From assembly GCF_000004195.4 (NCBI RefSeq), contig NC_030683.2:7698411-7762410 (forward strand): DNA of 64,000 bases, read 5' to 3'. Origin of the DNA: Xenopus tropicalis (taxonomy: Eukaryota; Chordata; Amphibia; Anura; Pipidae). How positions within the stretch are numbered: the stretch's first letter is position 1; every line of letters begins with the position of its first letter. Position numbers and translations under genes: made by a program. Of this stretch, positions 36,601-49,119 are shown piece after piece. Below the pieces are notes generated by a model, which was given only the letters and a program-made list of their open reading frames with translations, ran no database searches and was not told where the DNA came from.

Positions 36601-39600
36601 GTGCTTGGGGGCCAATAATCCCTGTCTCACACTGTATATAGTATGCTTGGGGTGTCAGTGCTTGGGGCCAATAATCCTGTCTCCACTTATAGTATGCTTG
36701 GGGTCAGTGCCAGTGCTGGGGCCAATAATCCCTGTCTCACACTGTATATAGTATGCTTGGGGTGTCAGTGCCCAGTGCTTGGGGGGCCAATAATCCCTGT
36801 CTCACACTGTATATAGTATGCTTGGGGTGTCAGTGCCCAGTGCTTGGGGGGCCAATAATCCCTGTCTCACACTGTATATAGTATGCTTGGGGTGTCAGTG
36901 CCCAGTGCTTGGGGGGCCAATAATCCCTGTCTCACACTGTATATAGTATGCTTGGGGTGTCAGTGCCAGTGCTTGGGGGCCAATAATCCCTGTCTCACAC
37001 TGTATATAGTATGCTTGGGGTGTCAGTGCCCAGTGCTTGGGGGGCCAATAATCCCTGTCTCACACTGTATATAGTATGCTTGGGGTGTCAGTGCCCAGTG
37101 CTTGGGGGGCCAATAATCCCTGTCTCACACTGTATATAGTATGCTTGGGGTGTCAGTGCCCAGTGCTTGGGGGGCCAATAATCCCTGTCTCACACTGTAT
37201 ATAGTATGCTTGGGGTGTCAGTGCCCAGTGCTTGGGGGGCCAATAATCCCTGTCTCACACTGTATATAGTATGCTTGGGGTGTCAGTGCCCAGTGCTTGG
37301 GGGGCCAATAATCCCTGTCTCACACTGTATATAGTATGCTTGGGGTGTCAGTGCCCAGTGCTTGGGGGGCCAATAATCCCTGTCTCACACTGTATATAGT
37401 ATGCTTGGGGTGTCAGTGCCCAGTGCTTGGGGGGCCAATAATCCCTGTCTCACACTGTATATAGTATGCTTGGGGTGTCAGTGCCCAGTGCTTGGGGGCC
37501 AATAATCCCTGTCTCACACTGTATATAGTATGCTTGGGGTGTCAGTACCAGTGCTTAGGGGGCCAATAATCCCTGTCTCACACTGTATATAGTATGCTTG
37601 GGGTGTCAGTGCCAGTGCTTGGGGGGCCAATAATCCCTGTCTCACACTGTATATAGTATGCTTGGGGTGTCAGTGCCCAGTGCTTGGGGGCCAATAATCC
37701 CTGTCTCACACTGTATATAGTATGCTTGGGTGTCAGTGCCCAGTGCTTGGGGGGCCAATAATCCCTGTCTCACACTGTATATAGTATGCTTGGGGTGTCA
37801 GTGCCCAGTGCTTGGGGGCCAATAATCCCTGTCTCACACTGTATATAGTATGCTTGGGGTGTCAGGCCAGTGCTTGGGGGGCCAATAATCCCTGTCTCAC
37901 ACTGTATATAGTATGCTTGGGGTGTCAGTGCCAGTGCTTGGGGGGCAATAATCCCTGTCTCACACTGTATATAGTATGCTTGGGGTGTCAGTGCCCAGTG
38001 CTTGGGGGCCAATAATCCCTGTCTCACACTGTATATAGTAATGCTTGGGGTGTCAGTGCCCAGTGCTTGGGGGGCCAATAATCCCTGTCTCACACTGTAT
38101 ATAGTATGCTTGGGGTGTCAGTGCCAGTGCTTGGGGGCCAATAATCCCTGTCTCACACTGTATATAGTATGCTTGGGGTGTCAGTGCCAGTGCTTGGGGG
38201 CCAATAATCCCTGTCTCACACTGTATATAGTATGCTTGGGGTGTCAGTGCCCAGTGCTTGGGGGCCAATAATCCCTGTCTCACACTGTATATAGTATGCT
38301 TGGGTGTCAGTGCCCAGTGCTTGGGGGGCCAATAATCCCTGTCTCACACTGTATATAGTATGCTTGGGGTGTCAGTGCCCAGTGCTTGGGGGGCCAATAA
38401 TCCCTGTCTCACACTGTATATAGTATGCTTGGGGTGTCAGTGCCCAGTGCTTGGGGGCCAATAATCCCTGTCTCACACTGTATATAGTATGCTTGGGGTG
38501 TCAGTGCCCAGTGCTTGGGGGGCCAATAATCCCTGTCTCACACTGTATATAGTATGCTTGGGGTGTCAGTGCCCAGTGCTTGGGGGCCAATAATCCCTGT
38601 CTCACACTGTATATAGTATGCTTGGGGTGTCAGTGCCCAGTGCTTGGGGGGCCAATAATCCCTGTCTCACACTGTATATAGTATGCTTGGGGTGTCAGTG
38701 CCCAGTGCTTGGGGGGCCAATAATCCCTGTCTCACACTGTATATAGTATGCTTGGGGTGTCAGTGCCCAGTGCTTGGGGGCCAATAATCCCTGTCTCACA
38801 CTGTATATAGTATGCTTGGGGTGTCAGTGCCCAGTGCTTGGGGGGCCAATAATCCCTGTCTCACACTGTATATAGTATGCTTGGGGTGTCAGTGCCCAGT
38901 GCTTGGGGGCCAATAATCCCTGTCTCACACTGTATATAGTATGCTTGGGGTGTCAGTGCCCAGTGCTTGGGGGCCAATAATCCCTGTCTCACACTGTATA
39001 TAGTATGCTTGGGGTGTCAGTGCCCAGTGCTTGGGGGCCAATAATCCCTGTCTCACACTGTATATAGTATGCTTGGGGTGTCAGTGCCCAGTGCTTGGGG
39101 GGCCAATAATCCCTGTCTCACACTGTATATAGTATGCTTGGGGTGTCAGTGCCCAGTGCTTGGGGGGCCAATAATCCCTGTCTCACACTGTATATAGTAT
39201 GCTTGGGGTGTCAGTGCCCAGCTTGGGGGCCAATAATCCCTGTCTCACACTGTATATAGTATGCTTGGGGTGTCAGTGCCCAGTGCTTGGGGGCCAATAA
39301 TCCCTGTCTCACACTGTATATAGTATGCTTGGGGTGTCAGTGCCCAGTGCTTGGGGGGCCAATAATCCCTGTCTCACACTGTATATAGTATGCTTGGGGT
39401 GTCAGTGCCAGTGCTTGGGGGGCCAATAATCCCTGTCTCACACTGTATATAGTATGCTTGGGGTGTCAGTGCCCAGTGCTTGGGGGGCCAATAATCCCTG
39501 TCTCACACTGTATATAGTATGCTTGGGGTGTCAGTGCCCAGTGCTTGGGGGCCAATAATCCCTGTCTCACACTGTATATAGTATGCTTGGGGTGTCAGTG

Positions 39601-42600
39601 CCCAGTGCTTGGGGGCCAATAATCCCTGTCTCACACTGTATATAGTATGCTTGGGGTGTCAGTGCCCAGTGCTTGGGGGCCAATAATCCCTGTCTCACAC
39701 TGTATATAGTATGCTTGGGGTGTCAGTGCCCAGTGCTTGGGGGCCAATAATCCCTGTCTCACACTGTATATAGTATGCTTGGGGTGTCAGTGCCCAGTGC
39801 TTGGGGGCCAATAATCCCTGTCTCACACTGTATATAGTATGCTTGGGGTGTCAGTGCCCAGTGCTTGGGGGCCAATAATCCCTGTCTCACACTGTATATA
39901 GTATGCTTGGGGTGTCAGTGCCAGTGCTGGGGGGCCAATAATCCCTGTCTCACACTGTATATAGTATGCTTGGGGTGTCAGTGCCCAGTGCTTGGGGGCC
40001 AATAATCCCTGTCTCACACTGTATATAGTATGCTTGCGGGTGTCAGTGCCAGTGCTTGGGGGCCAATAATCCCTGTCTCACACTGTATATAGTATGCTTG
40101 GGGTGTCAGTGCCCAGTGCTTGGGGGCCAATAATCCCTGTCTCACACTGTATATAGTATGCTTGGGGTGTCAGTGCCCAGTGCTTGGGGGGGCCAATAAT
40201 CCCTGTCTCACACTGTATATAGTATGCTTGGGGTGTCAGTGCCCAGTGCTTGGGGGCCAATAATCCCTGTCTCACACTGTATATAGTATGCTTGGGGTGT
40301 CAGTGCCCAGTGCTTGGGGGGCCAATAATCCCTGTCTCACACTGTATATAGTATGCTTGGGGTGTCAGTGCCAGTGCTTGGGGGGCCAATAATCCCTGTC
40401 TCACACTGTATATAGTATGCTTGGGGTGTCAGTGCCCAGTGCTTGGGGGCCAATAATCCCTGTCTCACACTGTATATAGTATGCTTGGGGTGTCAGTGCC
40501 AGTGCTTGGGGGCCAATAATCCCTGTCTCACACTGTATATAGTATGCTTGGGGTGTCAGTACCAGTGCTTGGGGGGCCCAATAATCCCTGTCTCACACTG
40601 TATATAGTATGCTTGGGGTGTCAGTGCCCAGTGCTTGGGGGCCAATAATCCCTGTCTCACACTGTATATAGTATGCTTGGGGTGTCAGTGCCAGTGCTTG
40701 GGGGGCCAATAATCCCTGTCTCACACTGTATATAGTATGCTTGGGGTGTCAGTGCCCAGTGCTTGGGGGCCAATAATCCCTGTCTCACACTGTATATAGT
40801 ATGCTTGGGGTGTCAGTGCCCAGTGCTTGGGGGGCCAATAATCCCTGTCTCACACTGTATATAGTATGCTTGGGGTGTCAGTGCCCAGTGCTTGGGGGCC
40901 AATAATCCCTGTCTCACACTGTATATAGTATGCTTGGGGTGTCAGTGCCCAGTGCTTGGGGGCCAATAATCCCTGTCTCACACTGTATATAGTATGCTTG
41001 GGGTGTCAGTGCCCAGTGCTTGGGGGGCCAATAATCCCTGTCTCACACTGTATATAGTATGCTTGGGGTGTCAGTGCCCAGTGCTTGGGGGCCAATAATC
41101 CCTGTCTCACACTGTATATAGTATGCTTGGGGTGTCAGTGCCCAGTGCTTGGGGGCCAATAATCCCTGTCTCACACTGTATATAGTATGCTTGGGGTGTC
41201 AGTGCCCAGTGCTTGGGGGGCCAATAATCCCTGTCTCACACTGTATATAGTATGCTTGGGGGTGTCAGTACCAGTGCTTGGGGGGCCAATAATCCCTGTC
41301 TCACACTGTATATAGTATGCTTGGGTGTCAGTGCCAGCTGCTTGGGGGCCAATAATCCCTGTCTCACACTGTATATAGTATGCTTGGGGTGTCAGTGCCA
41401 GTGCTTGGGGGCCAATAATCCCTGTCTCACACTGTATATAGTATGCTTGGGGTGTCAGTGCCAGTGCTTGGGGGCCAATAATCCCTGTCTCACACTGTAT
41501 ATAGTATGCTTGGGGTGTCAGTGCCAGTGCTTGGGGGGCCAATAATCCCTGTCTCACACTGTATATAGTATGCTTGGGGTGTCAGTGCCCAGTGCTTGGG
41601 GCCAATAATCCCTGTCTCACACTGTATATAGTATGCTTGGGGTGTCAGTGCCCAGTGCTTGGGGGGCCAAAATCCCTGTCTCACACTGTATATAGTATGC
41701 TTGGGGTGTCAGTGCCCAGTGCTTGGGGGCCAATAATCCCTGTCTCACACTGTATATAGTATGCTTGGGGTGTCAGTGCCCAGTGCTTGGGGCCAATAAT
41801 CCCTGTCTCACACTGTATATAGTATGCTTGGGGTGTCAGTGCCCAGTGCTTGGGGCCAATAATCCCTGTCTCACACTGTATATAGTATGCTTGGGGTGTC
41901 AGTGCCCCAGTGCCTGGGGGGCAATAATCCCTGTCTCACACTAGTGCTTGGGGTCGTCCATGCTTGGGGGCCAATAATCCCTGTCTCACACTGTATATAG
42001 TATGCTTGGGGTGTCAGTCAGTGCTTGGGGGCCAATAATCCCTGTCTCACACTGTATATAGTATGCTTGGGGTGTCAGTGCCCAGTGCCTGGGGGCCAAT
42101 AATCCCTGTCTCACACTGTAATATAGTATGCTTGGGGGTCAGTCCCAGTGCTTGGGCGGGCCAATAATCCCTGTCTCACACTGTAATATAGTATTGCTTG
42201 GGGTGTCAGTGCCCAGTGCTTGGGGGCCAATAATCCCTGTCTCACACTGTATATAGTATGCTTGGGGTGTCAGTAGCCCAGTGCTTGGGGGCCAATAATC
42301 CCTGTCTCACACTTGTATATAGTATGCTTGGGGTGTCAGTGCCCAGTGCTTGGGGGCCAATAATCCCTGTCTCACACTGTATATAGTATGCTTGGGTGTC
42401 AGTGCCCAGTGCTTGGGCGGGGCCAATAATCCCTGTCTCACATGTATATAGTATGCTTGGGGTGTCAGTGCCCAGTGCTTGCGGGCCAATAATCCCTGTC
42501 TCACACTGTATATAGTATGCTTGGGGTGTCAGTGCCCAGTGCTTGGGGGGCCAATAATCCCTGTCTCACACTGTATATAGTATGCTTGGGGTGTCAGTGC

Positions 42601-43543
42601 CCAGTGCTTGGGGGCCAATAATCCCTGTCTCACACTGTATATAGTATGCTTGGGGTGTCAGTGCCCAGTGCTTGGGGGCCAATAATCCCTGTCTCACACT
42701 GTATATAGTATGCTTGGGGTGTCAGTACCAGTGCTTGGGGGGCCAATAATCCCTGTCTCACACTGTATATAGTATGCTTGGGGTGTCAGTGCTTGGGGGG
42801 CCAATAATCCCTGTCTCACACTGTATATAGTATGCTTGGGGTGTCAGTGCCCAGTGCTTGGGGGCCAATAATCCCTGTCTCACACTGTATATAGTATGCT
42901 TGGGGTGTCAGTGCCCAGTGCTTGGGGGGCCAATAATCCCTGTCTCACACTGTATATAGTATGCTTGGGGTGTCAGTGCCCAGTGCTTGGGGGGCCAATA
43001 ATCCCTGTCTCACACTGTATATAGTATGCTTGGGGTGTCAGTGCCCAGTGCTTGGGGGGCCAATAATCCCTGTCTCACACTGTATATAGTATGCTTGGGG
43101 TGTCAGTGCCCAGTGCTTGGGGGCCAATAATCCCTGTCTCACACTGTATATAGTATGCTTGGGGTGTCAGTACCAGTGCTTAGGGGGCCAATAATCCCTG
43201 TCTCACACTGTATATAGTATGCTTGGGGTGTCAGTGCCCAGTGCTTGGGGGCCAATAATCCCTGTCTCACACTGTATATAGTATGCTTGGGGTGTCAGTA
43301 CCAGTGCTTAGGGGGCCAATAATCCCTGTCTCACACTGTATATAGTATGCTTGGGGTGTCAGTGCCCAGCGCTTGGGGGCCAATAATCCCTGTCTCACAC
43401 TGTATATAGTATGCTTGGGGTGTCAGTGCTTGGGGGGCCAATAATCCCTGTCTCACACTGTATATAGTATGCTTGGGGTCCAATAATCCCTGTCTCACAC
43501 TGTATATAGTTGGTGTGTCAGTACCCAGCGCTTGGGGGCCAAT
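24645..43543. repeat. 18.9-kb satellite, 63-65 bp unit
   Basis: By length, about 290-300 head-to-tail copies of CCAATAATCCCTGTCTCACA, CTGTATATAGTATGCTTGGG and GTGTCAGTGCCCAGTGCTTG followed by a run of 5-6 G. The main length types come from the G-run (5 or 6) and CAGTGCCCAGTG versus CAGTGCCAGTG. A shorter type lacks CCCAGTG altogether and clusters near the left edge. Left-edge copies also carry GTGAGTG and GGAGGGCC variants. Because 64 and 65 are not multiples of three, frames change every copy and no real coding is possible. Copies with several indels cluster at 36661-36720 and 41900-42500. Confidence 0.98.
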
Positions 43544-43930
43544 AGACAGTACTTTCCCCATACACAGTACCCCCCATAGAAAGTTCGCCCAATTGCCACC
43601 AGACAGTACCCCCCATAGAAAGTGCCCCGATAGACAATACCCCCCATAGAAAGTCCCCCCGGACATTACCCCCTATAGACAGTACACCCTATACACAGTG
43701 CCACTGTAGAAATTACCCCCCATACACAATGCCCCCAATAGAAAGTGTTCCCAATTGCACCCATAGAGAGTACCCCCATACACAGTGCCCCCCATAGACA
43801 GTACCCCCATAGAAAGTACCCCCCATGCACAATGCCCCCAATAGAAAGTGTGCCCAATTGCACCCATACACAGTGCACCCCATACACAATTCCCCCATAC
43901 ACAGTGCCCCCCATACACAATTCTATGAAA
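43544..43930. repeat. Degenerate minisatellite
   Basis: Irregular repeats of ACAGTACCCCCCATAGAAAG and CACAGTGCCCCCCATACAC, about 20-30 bp each. It directly abuts the large satellite but is unrelated in sequence. Long ORFs here are artefacts. Confidence 0.9.
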
Positions 43931-44291
43931 ATCAAGATGTTTAAGGAACAGTGGAGAGATTATTGACAGAGAGAGATAATGGCTCCCTTGTGCCGTATGA
44001 CCTGTGCAAAGTATTTCTGCATGTCGGATAACTGTACAAAGTGGGATGTTGACCAAAAATCTGCACCTTACTTCAATATTCCGGCATATTTTATTGGTTC
44101 CTGCTGGTATTTTATTATTGTACTACAAGTCACACTCTTTCATATTAGCAGTGAGTAGCTAATGAATGTTCTGTACAGCGCTGAAACTCAGCCTAAATGT
44201 GTCTCAGCTGGAGCTGTAAGAGAGCAGACATCTTTCAGGTGCAGTTCAGGAGTCTGACTTCTGAAATATACCCTCGCCTTTATTTGGAAAG
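43931..44291. other. No gene seen
   Basis: Unique-looking AT-rich sequence with no supported exon on either strand. Confidence 0.45.
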
Positions 44292-44997
44292 TACCGTATA
44301 TACTCGAGTATAAGCCGATCCGAATATAAGCCCAGGTACGTAATTTTACCTAAGGAAACTGGAAAAATTTATTGACTCGAGTATAAGCCCTTCAATGGCG
44401 CAGCATGAAAAGCATCCATATACCGGTATACAAAATCTTTAATCCCATAACTAAATACGGCATTTCTGTATTCTTGGTTGGGTTGGGTTGCTTGGTGTTA
44501 CTTTTTATAGTAATGCAAACAATAGAAAACATCACAAAAGCCAAGGAATACTGTCTGAATAACCTTATTGACACTGCCCATAAATATATTGCGCCACTCA
44601 CTGCGTCCCATAATGTGTACATGCTGCTTAATTCTGATGAACAGCGCCACGGTCGTCCAGGGAGGGGGGGCTCCAGTGTGCCTCATGGCGCGCCGCTCCC
44701 TATGTGCAGCATCGCGCCGCTGCACATAGGGAGCGGCGCGGTGCCACGGTCGTCCATGGGGGGTCCAGGAAGGGCTCCTGGGTGTTACTCATGGCATATC
44801 GCCCCCTATGTGCAGCGATGCGCATAGCATATACTTGCTGCTTAAGGCCGGCCACGGGAGGGGGGGTGGGGGCGCAACGACCATATTGCTTGTAGTTTGC
44901 GCGCAATACCGTATATACCCGAGTATAAGCCGATGCTTACTTTTTAAGCACATTTGTAGGGCTGAAAAACTCGGCTTATACTCGAGTATATACGGTA
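44292..44997. mobile_element. TA-flanked mariner-like MITE
   Basis: TACCGTATATACTCGAGTAT at 44292 is perfectly inverted as ATACTCGAGTATATACGGTA ending at 44997, with AAGCCGA continuing the match inward. The outer TA pair is the expected Tc1/mariner target. A third copy of the end motif (TACCGTATATACCCGAGTAT) lies internally at about 44908, so the element may be a nested or rearranged copy. A 140-codon frame inside has no recognised domain. Confidence 0.8.
44689..44740. repeat. Perfect 22-bp hairpin inside the MITE
   Basis: CGCGCCGCTCCCTATGTGCA(GC) at 44689-44710 is exactly inverted at 44719-44740 around an 8-base loop. The direct repeat CCACGGTCGTCCA flanks it on both sides (near 44648 and 44744). 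The hairpin is GC-rich, unlike the surrounding MITE. Confidence 0.85.
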
Positions 44998-45120
44998 GGT
45001 TAAATTTATAAATGCTTTAAAAAAAATAGCTTAGAAAATGCTTAAGAATAAAGAAATAAATCCCAGCTTTAAACACAAGGTCATTTATTATTTGGATAGA
45101 TAGGGAAATGTATACTTTAC

Positions 45121-45214
45121 CTAGGCAAAGGTATTTCATTCTTGGAGACAAAATATTCTGTACTATAGGAGGAAAATGCAGTCCCATTCTGTGTAACTTG
45201 CCTATATCCACTAC
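45121..45214 (-). CDS. Weak exon candidate
   Basis: On the minus strand, TTGCAG precedes and GTAAAG follows a 94-base stretch that is open in two frames. One frame reads SGYRQVTQNGTAFSSYSTEY and onward; the other reads VVDIGKLHRMGLHFPPIVQ and onward. The second frame would leave one base and could join in phase to the candidate terminal exon at 24550. No family is recognised, so this may be chance. Confidence 0.2.
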
Positions 45215-45494
45215 CTGCAACTGTAAATAGGCTACTGTGTGGTATAAAGTGTCTTTAAAGGGCTACAATGCCCTCTACTTTTTCTACAGAATTGTGTTAG
45301 TATAGGATCATAAGATCTGATAAAAAAATCAGATTTTTACTTCCTTTCTAGTATAGCTATGCCATCAGTGCTTATGGATAGATCACACTTTGGCATAAAT
45401 ATATGATTGTTTTGTGCGCCAAATAAAGGTTTCATGTGTAAAGCTACTAATACTTTTATTACCATACAGTACCCCTCCTCAGTTTCTACTAGAG

Positions 45495-46527
45495 CAGTGC
45501 TGTCCAACTGGCGGCCCGCGACCCCCCTCTGTGTGGCCCCCCACCTGTCTGGCTGCTTTGATGGCTTACTCTTGTGTAAGCTTTAAATGGTATCAGTACT
45601 GAGATTAACTGCCCCCCCTGCATAGTTCCACCTCAGATTCAGGCTGTAATCTCCCTGTATTGTTTAAACATGTAATCCCCTGTGTTGTTCCACCTTTTAA
45701 TCCCTGCATTGTTCCCCCCCTGCAGTGTTCACACCTCAGGCTCAGACTGTAATCATCCACATTGTTCCCCTGTTCACACCTCAGGAGCAGTAGAAACCCA
45801 CAAATAATCCCTGCACACTATAAAAAGAACATATACTGAGGTGGTACTGCAATTAAAAAGTTTTTTAATATATAGTTATTGTTCAGACTGTAGGAGCAGT
45901 GCCAGCATTGTGTCACTGTATGCTGCCTGTGTGTGCCATACACACAGGCAGCATAGGGCAAGCAGTGAATGGCACACACAGGCAGCGTAGGGCAGGCAGA
46001 GTATGGCACACACAGGCAGCATAGGGCAGGCAGAGTATGGCACACACAGGTCAAGTATGGCACAAACCAGCCAAGAATGGCACATACAGTCAAAGTATGG
46101 CACACGTAGGCAGGGTAGGGAAGGCAGAGTATGGAACACACATGCAGCATAGGGTAGGCAGAGTATGGCACACACAGGCAGCATAGGGCAGGCAGAGTAT
46201 GGCACACACACACAGGCAGCATAGGGTAGGCAGAGTATGGCACACACAGGCAGCATAGGGCAGGCAGAGTATGGCACACACAGGCAGCATAGGGCAGGCA
46301 GAGTATGGCACACACAGGCAGGGTAGGGCAGGCAGAGTATGGCACACACAGGCAGCATAGGGCAGGCAGAGTATGGCACACACAGGCAGGGTAGGGCACA
46401 CACAGGCAGCATAGGGCAGGCAGAGTATGGCACACACAGGCAGGGTAGGGCAGGCAGAGTATGGCAGGTTTTTGCTGTACTACAACCAAATTCCAGCCCT
46501 CGGTACCACAGAAGTTGGACAGCACTG
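45495..46527. mobile_element. Second hAT-type element with internal minisatellite
   Basis: The left end CAGTGCTGTCCAACTGGCGG is matched by the inverted right end GTTGGACAGCACTG. Flanks TACTAGAG and ATCTAGAG look like an 8-bp target duplication with two changes. The element is 1033 bp, has no transposase frame, and holds a minisatellite over half its length. Confidence 0.75.
45930..46470. repeat. About 34-bp minisatellite within second hAT element
   Basis: About 16 copies of GGCACACACAGGCAGCATAG and GGCAGGCAGAGTAT. Some units lack the middle part. It creates cysteine- and proline-rich ORFs on the minus strand that are open in several frames only because of the repeat. Confidence 0.93.
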
Positions 46528-46849
46528 ATCTAGAGGCATTAGACTTATTGGGGAAATTCCCCCGGCTGGGGTGGTTTGGCAGTGGTGAAGGTGAAATACA
46601 CCTTTGAATTGGGCTAACGTGGTTGGTTGGAAAAAAGTGTCGATCACAGTTTCAACTTAAATCTCACTAATACGACTAAACCCTATCCAGCCCAATCCGG
46701 TTGAATTAATATGTTGAAGGTGGGGAAGGGGGCAAGCCCCAAAAAGCAATAGGTCTTGCAGCTTATGAATATCACAATTGGGATTATAGTGTGTTGGGTT
46801 AAATATAAACGGTAGGGAGTTACCCTTGCACATCTGAGGGTCGATTCAC

Positions 46850-47540
46850 TAAAGGTCGGTATTTAGAGCGCTATTTATAGCATGCGTTTTTATTTTATCG
46901 TGTCTAATTTTTTGTGTCTTAACGCCCAATTCACTAAAAGGATATTTGCGTTAATTTAGACACAATACTGTTTGCGTTATTTAAGTCGCGAAGACTATTT
47001 TCGTGCGGTATTCGACGCAACACGCGCTAATTAACGCAGCATGCTACTTGTTGCGCGTGCTAATTAACACACATGCGCAACTTATCGCGCGCACGCCATG
47101 TTAGCCATACACAGCATTACGTTTGTAAAACTACTTTTTTTGAAAATGCCCATTTCCCTGCAAACTGGCGGCTGCGTCACTCTGGGGCCAACACAGACTT
47201 GAATAAATCCCACTGCAAAGTCCATATTGTGTTGCCAAAAGCTCATTAACTGTACTTTTCTATAATTACCGCCTGCTCCAAGTAGGGGTTAATTTTCGCA
47301 GAGACTAATGCGATATTTAGCGCGTCTAAGTGTTTGTGAATCATGCGTTCGTTTCTGAGCGCAAATTAACTCAACGCGGTAAGATTAACACATGTGGTTG
47401 CACACTAATTAACGCACACGATATGTGACTTAGCGCAGACGATAATACTTTAGTGAATCACGCTTTTTTTACACCCCAATTTTAACGCAAAAAAGCATGC
47501 GATATGCGTTATCACACACCCCAGGGCCAAACGATCGGAT
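46850..47540. repeat. Dispersed repeat with inverted end motifs
   Basis: GATTCACTAAAGG near 46855 is answered by ACTTTAGTGAATCACG near 47449. The interior is rich in TTAACGC-type words, such as AATTAACGCACACGATATG. The arrangement suggests a MITE, but exact ends were not fixed. Confidence 0.5.
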
Positions 47541-48094
47541 TATTTTTTTTTAAAGAGAGTTGAGCTGACAGTTCCGGAAGCAAACCTAGAAACTGTAACA
47601 AAAGGGGATTATTTGTCCCAGGTTCATTCCTTATGAGGTTTTCTCTAAGAAAGGATTTGGCTGGGATGGAGAGCCATTATGTACTTGTCCTGTGAGGAGT
47701 AAGCGGCTTCCCGAGGGTTAAGGTGGAGCAGACTTATATGTAGTTCCAAGATATTTATCAGTTTCAGGAGTCTGAGCTAATCTTCCAGAAGGTTGTTTCA
47801 GTAGCTGGATAACCCCATCTTCTCTCTGGGTGCCCTTGGGGTACGAGGTGTTCTCCTAGGGGTAGGAGACCATTCCCCATGAAGTTCGAAGGCGAGATCT
47901 GGTAATTTAGCTGTATCGGCTCTCCCTCCGGGTAGATCGATTGATGGTAAAAGTCGTTTTTAAAAAAGATTCTCAGTGTCTCTTGGGGTGCAAATAACTG
48001 CTGGGATGCCATCCTTGTTTTCCACAAGGGAGAATGGGTATCCCTGTCTGTATCCTCAGCTGCTTGAGAGGGGCGTTTGTGAGTTTCTAAATTC
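47541..48094. other. No gene seen
   Basis: A minus-strand frame of 87 codons (47764-48027) has no recognised family, no clear splice sites and a neighbouring dispersed repeat. It is left uncalled. Confidence 0.4.
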
Positions 48095-48370
48095 TGAGCT
48101 CTTTACGGCTTTCAAATGGGGGTCACTGACCCCGGCAACCAGAAATTGATTGCGCTGTGAGGCTACAATTTAATTCTCATTGCTACCTTTTAATACTTAT
48201 ATTTCTGTTAATATTGTAGTCTCTCATTCAAGCCACTAACTGGTTGCTAGGATCCTATTGGACCAGATTGTTGCTGAAATTCCAATCTTTCAAAAAATCC
48301 ACAAAAAATTGAAGACCAATTGAAAATTGTCTGTTTACAAAACTTAATGGTGAATTGCCCTTTTAAGGAC
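48095..48370. repeat. Second copy of the 268-700 repeat family
   Basis: Shares TTTCAAATGGGGGTCACTGA, GGTTGCTAGGATCC and GAAGACCAATTGAAA with the element at 268-700, in the opposite orientation. A shorter third piece lies near 58245. Confidence 0.5.
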
Positions 48371-49119
48371 ATTGGGACATTCTGTGCATAAAGCTACTAA
48401 AAATGCCTCCCCCTTTCAACTATAAATACAGTCAGGTGATCCAAGTGGTGGCCAATAAGAAGGGCAACCATTTGGAAGCTTTAATCTTGAAAGCAAGTAG
48501 TGTGGTAAAACTTAGTGTAAATTGTATGATGAAGTAGCAGAGTTCTAGATCAGATTAAAATCAATGTAGGACTGGTCAGGCCAACTTGTATATTGCAATA
48601 TATAGACATCTAATAATAGTAACCTCTATTTGTCTCTATTATCATGGGACAGTCCCAGACTGTGAAGTCTAAAGGCCCAGACTAAAACTGCCTGGCTGGG
48701 CATGGCCTAGATTTATTGGAGAGAGCCCGGAGATGCCCTGTTTTTAAATCGGTTATGTTAGATAACCACTAGGATGGGCTAAGGGATGAGGCTGGATCCA
48801 TATATTCAGATTCTCCTTAGGGGGGGCCCAGGCATTTATTCATTCTGCAAAGGCATAGCATACAGCCAGCAACGGCAGCTCTGGGCGTTATACAAAGAGC
48901 AATAATGACAGATAGGGGTGTTATACACAGAGCAGCACAGTAGGACACAGCAGAATGTCACAGTCACCTTGATGCAAGTAGTTAGTCACAGAGGCCCCAA
49001 TACTGAGACCCCACTAAGAAAGGACAAGTGGAATGCAACCTCAGCGCACGTCTTTTCAATTTTTTGTTATGTGTACAAATGACTGCACAACACAGGAGTA
49101 GATCAGTTTATACTCAGCT
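48371..49119. other. No gene seen
   Basis: Ordinary sequence downstream of the macroglobulin-like gene. No thioester-domain exon (GCGEQ-type motif) is seen here on the minus strand. Confidence 0.45.

Noticed and set aside
24645..43543. CRISPR-like array or dozens of 60-130 codon ORFs
   Set aside because: The whole unit repeats with no variable spacers, and the ORFs change frame every copy. It is a satellite in a vertebrate genome.
43666..44056. Gly/Trp/Tyr-rich minus-strand ORFs
   Set aside because: Translation of the irregular CCCCCATA minisatellite, not a structural protein.
45818..46525. 235-codon cysteine-rich minus-strand ORF
   Set aside because: It reads through the 34-bp minisatellite of a hAT element and is matched by similar ORFs in other frames.
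47764..48027. Possible macroglobulin-like exon downstream of the stop
   Set aside because: No resemblance to A2M thioester or receptor-binding motifs, and no splice sites at suitable places.
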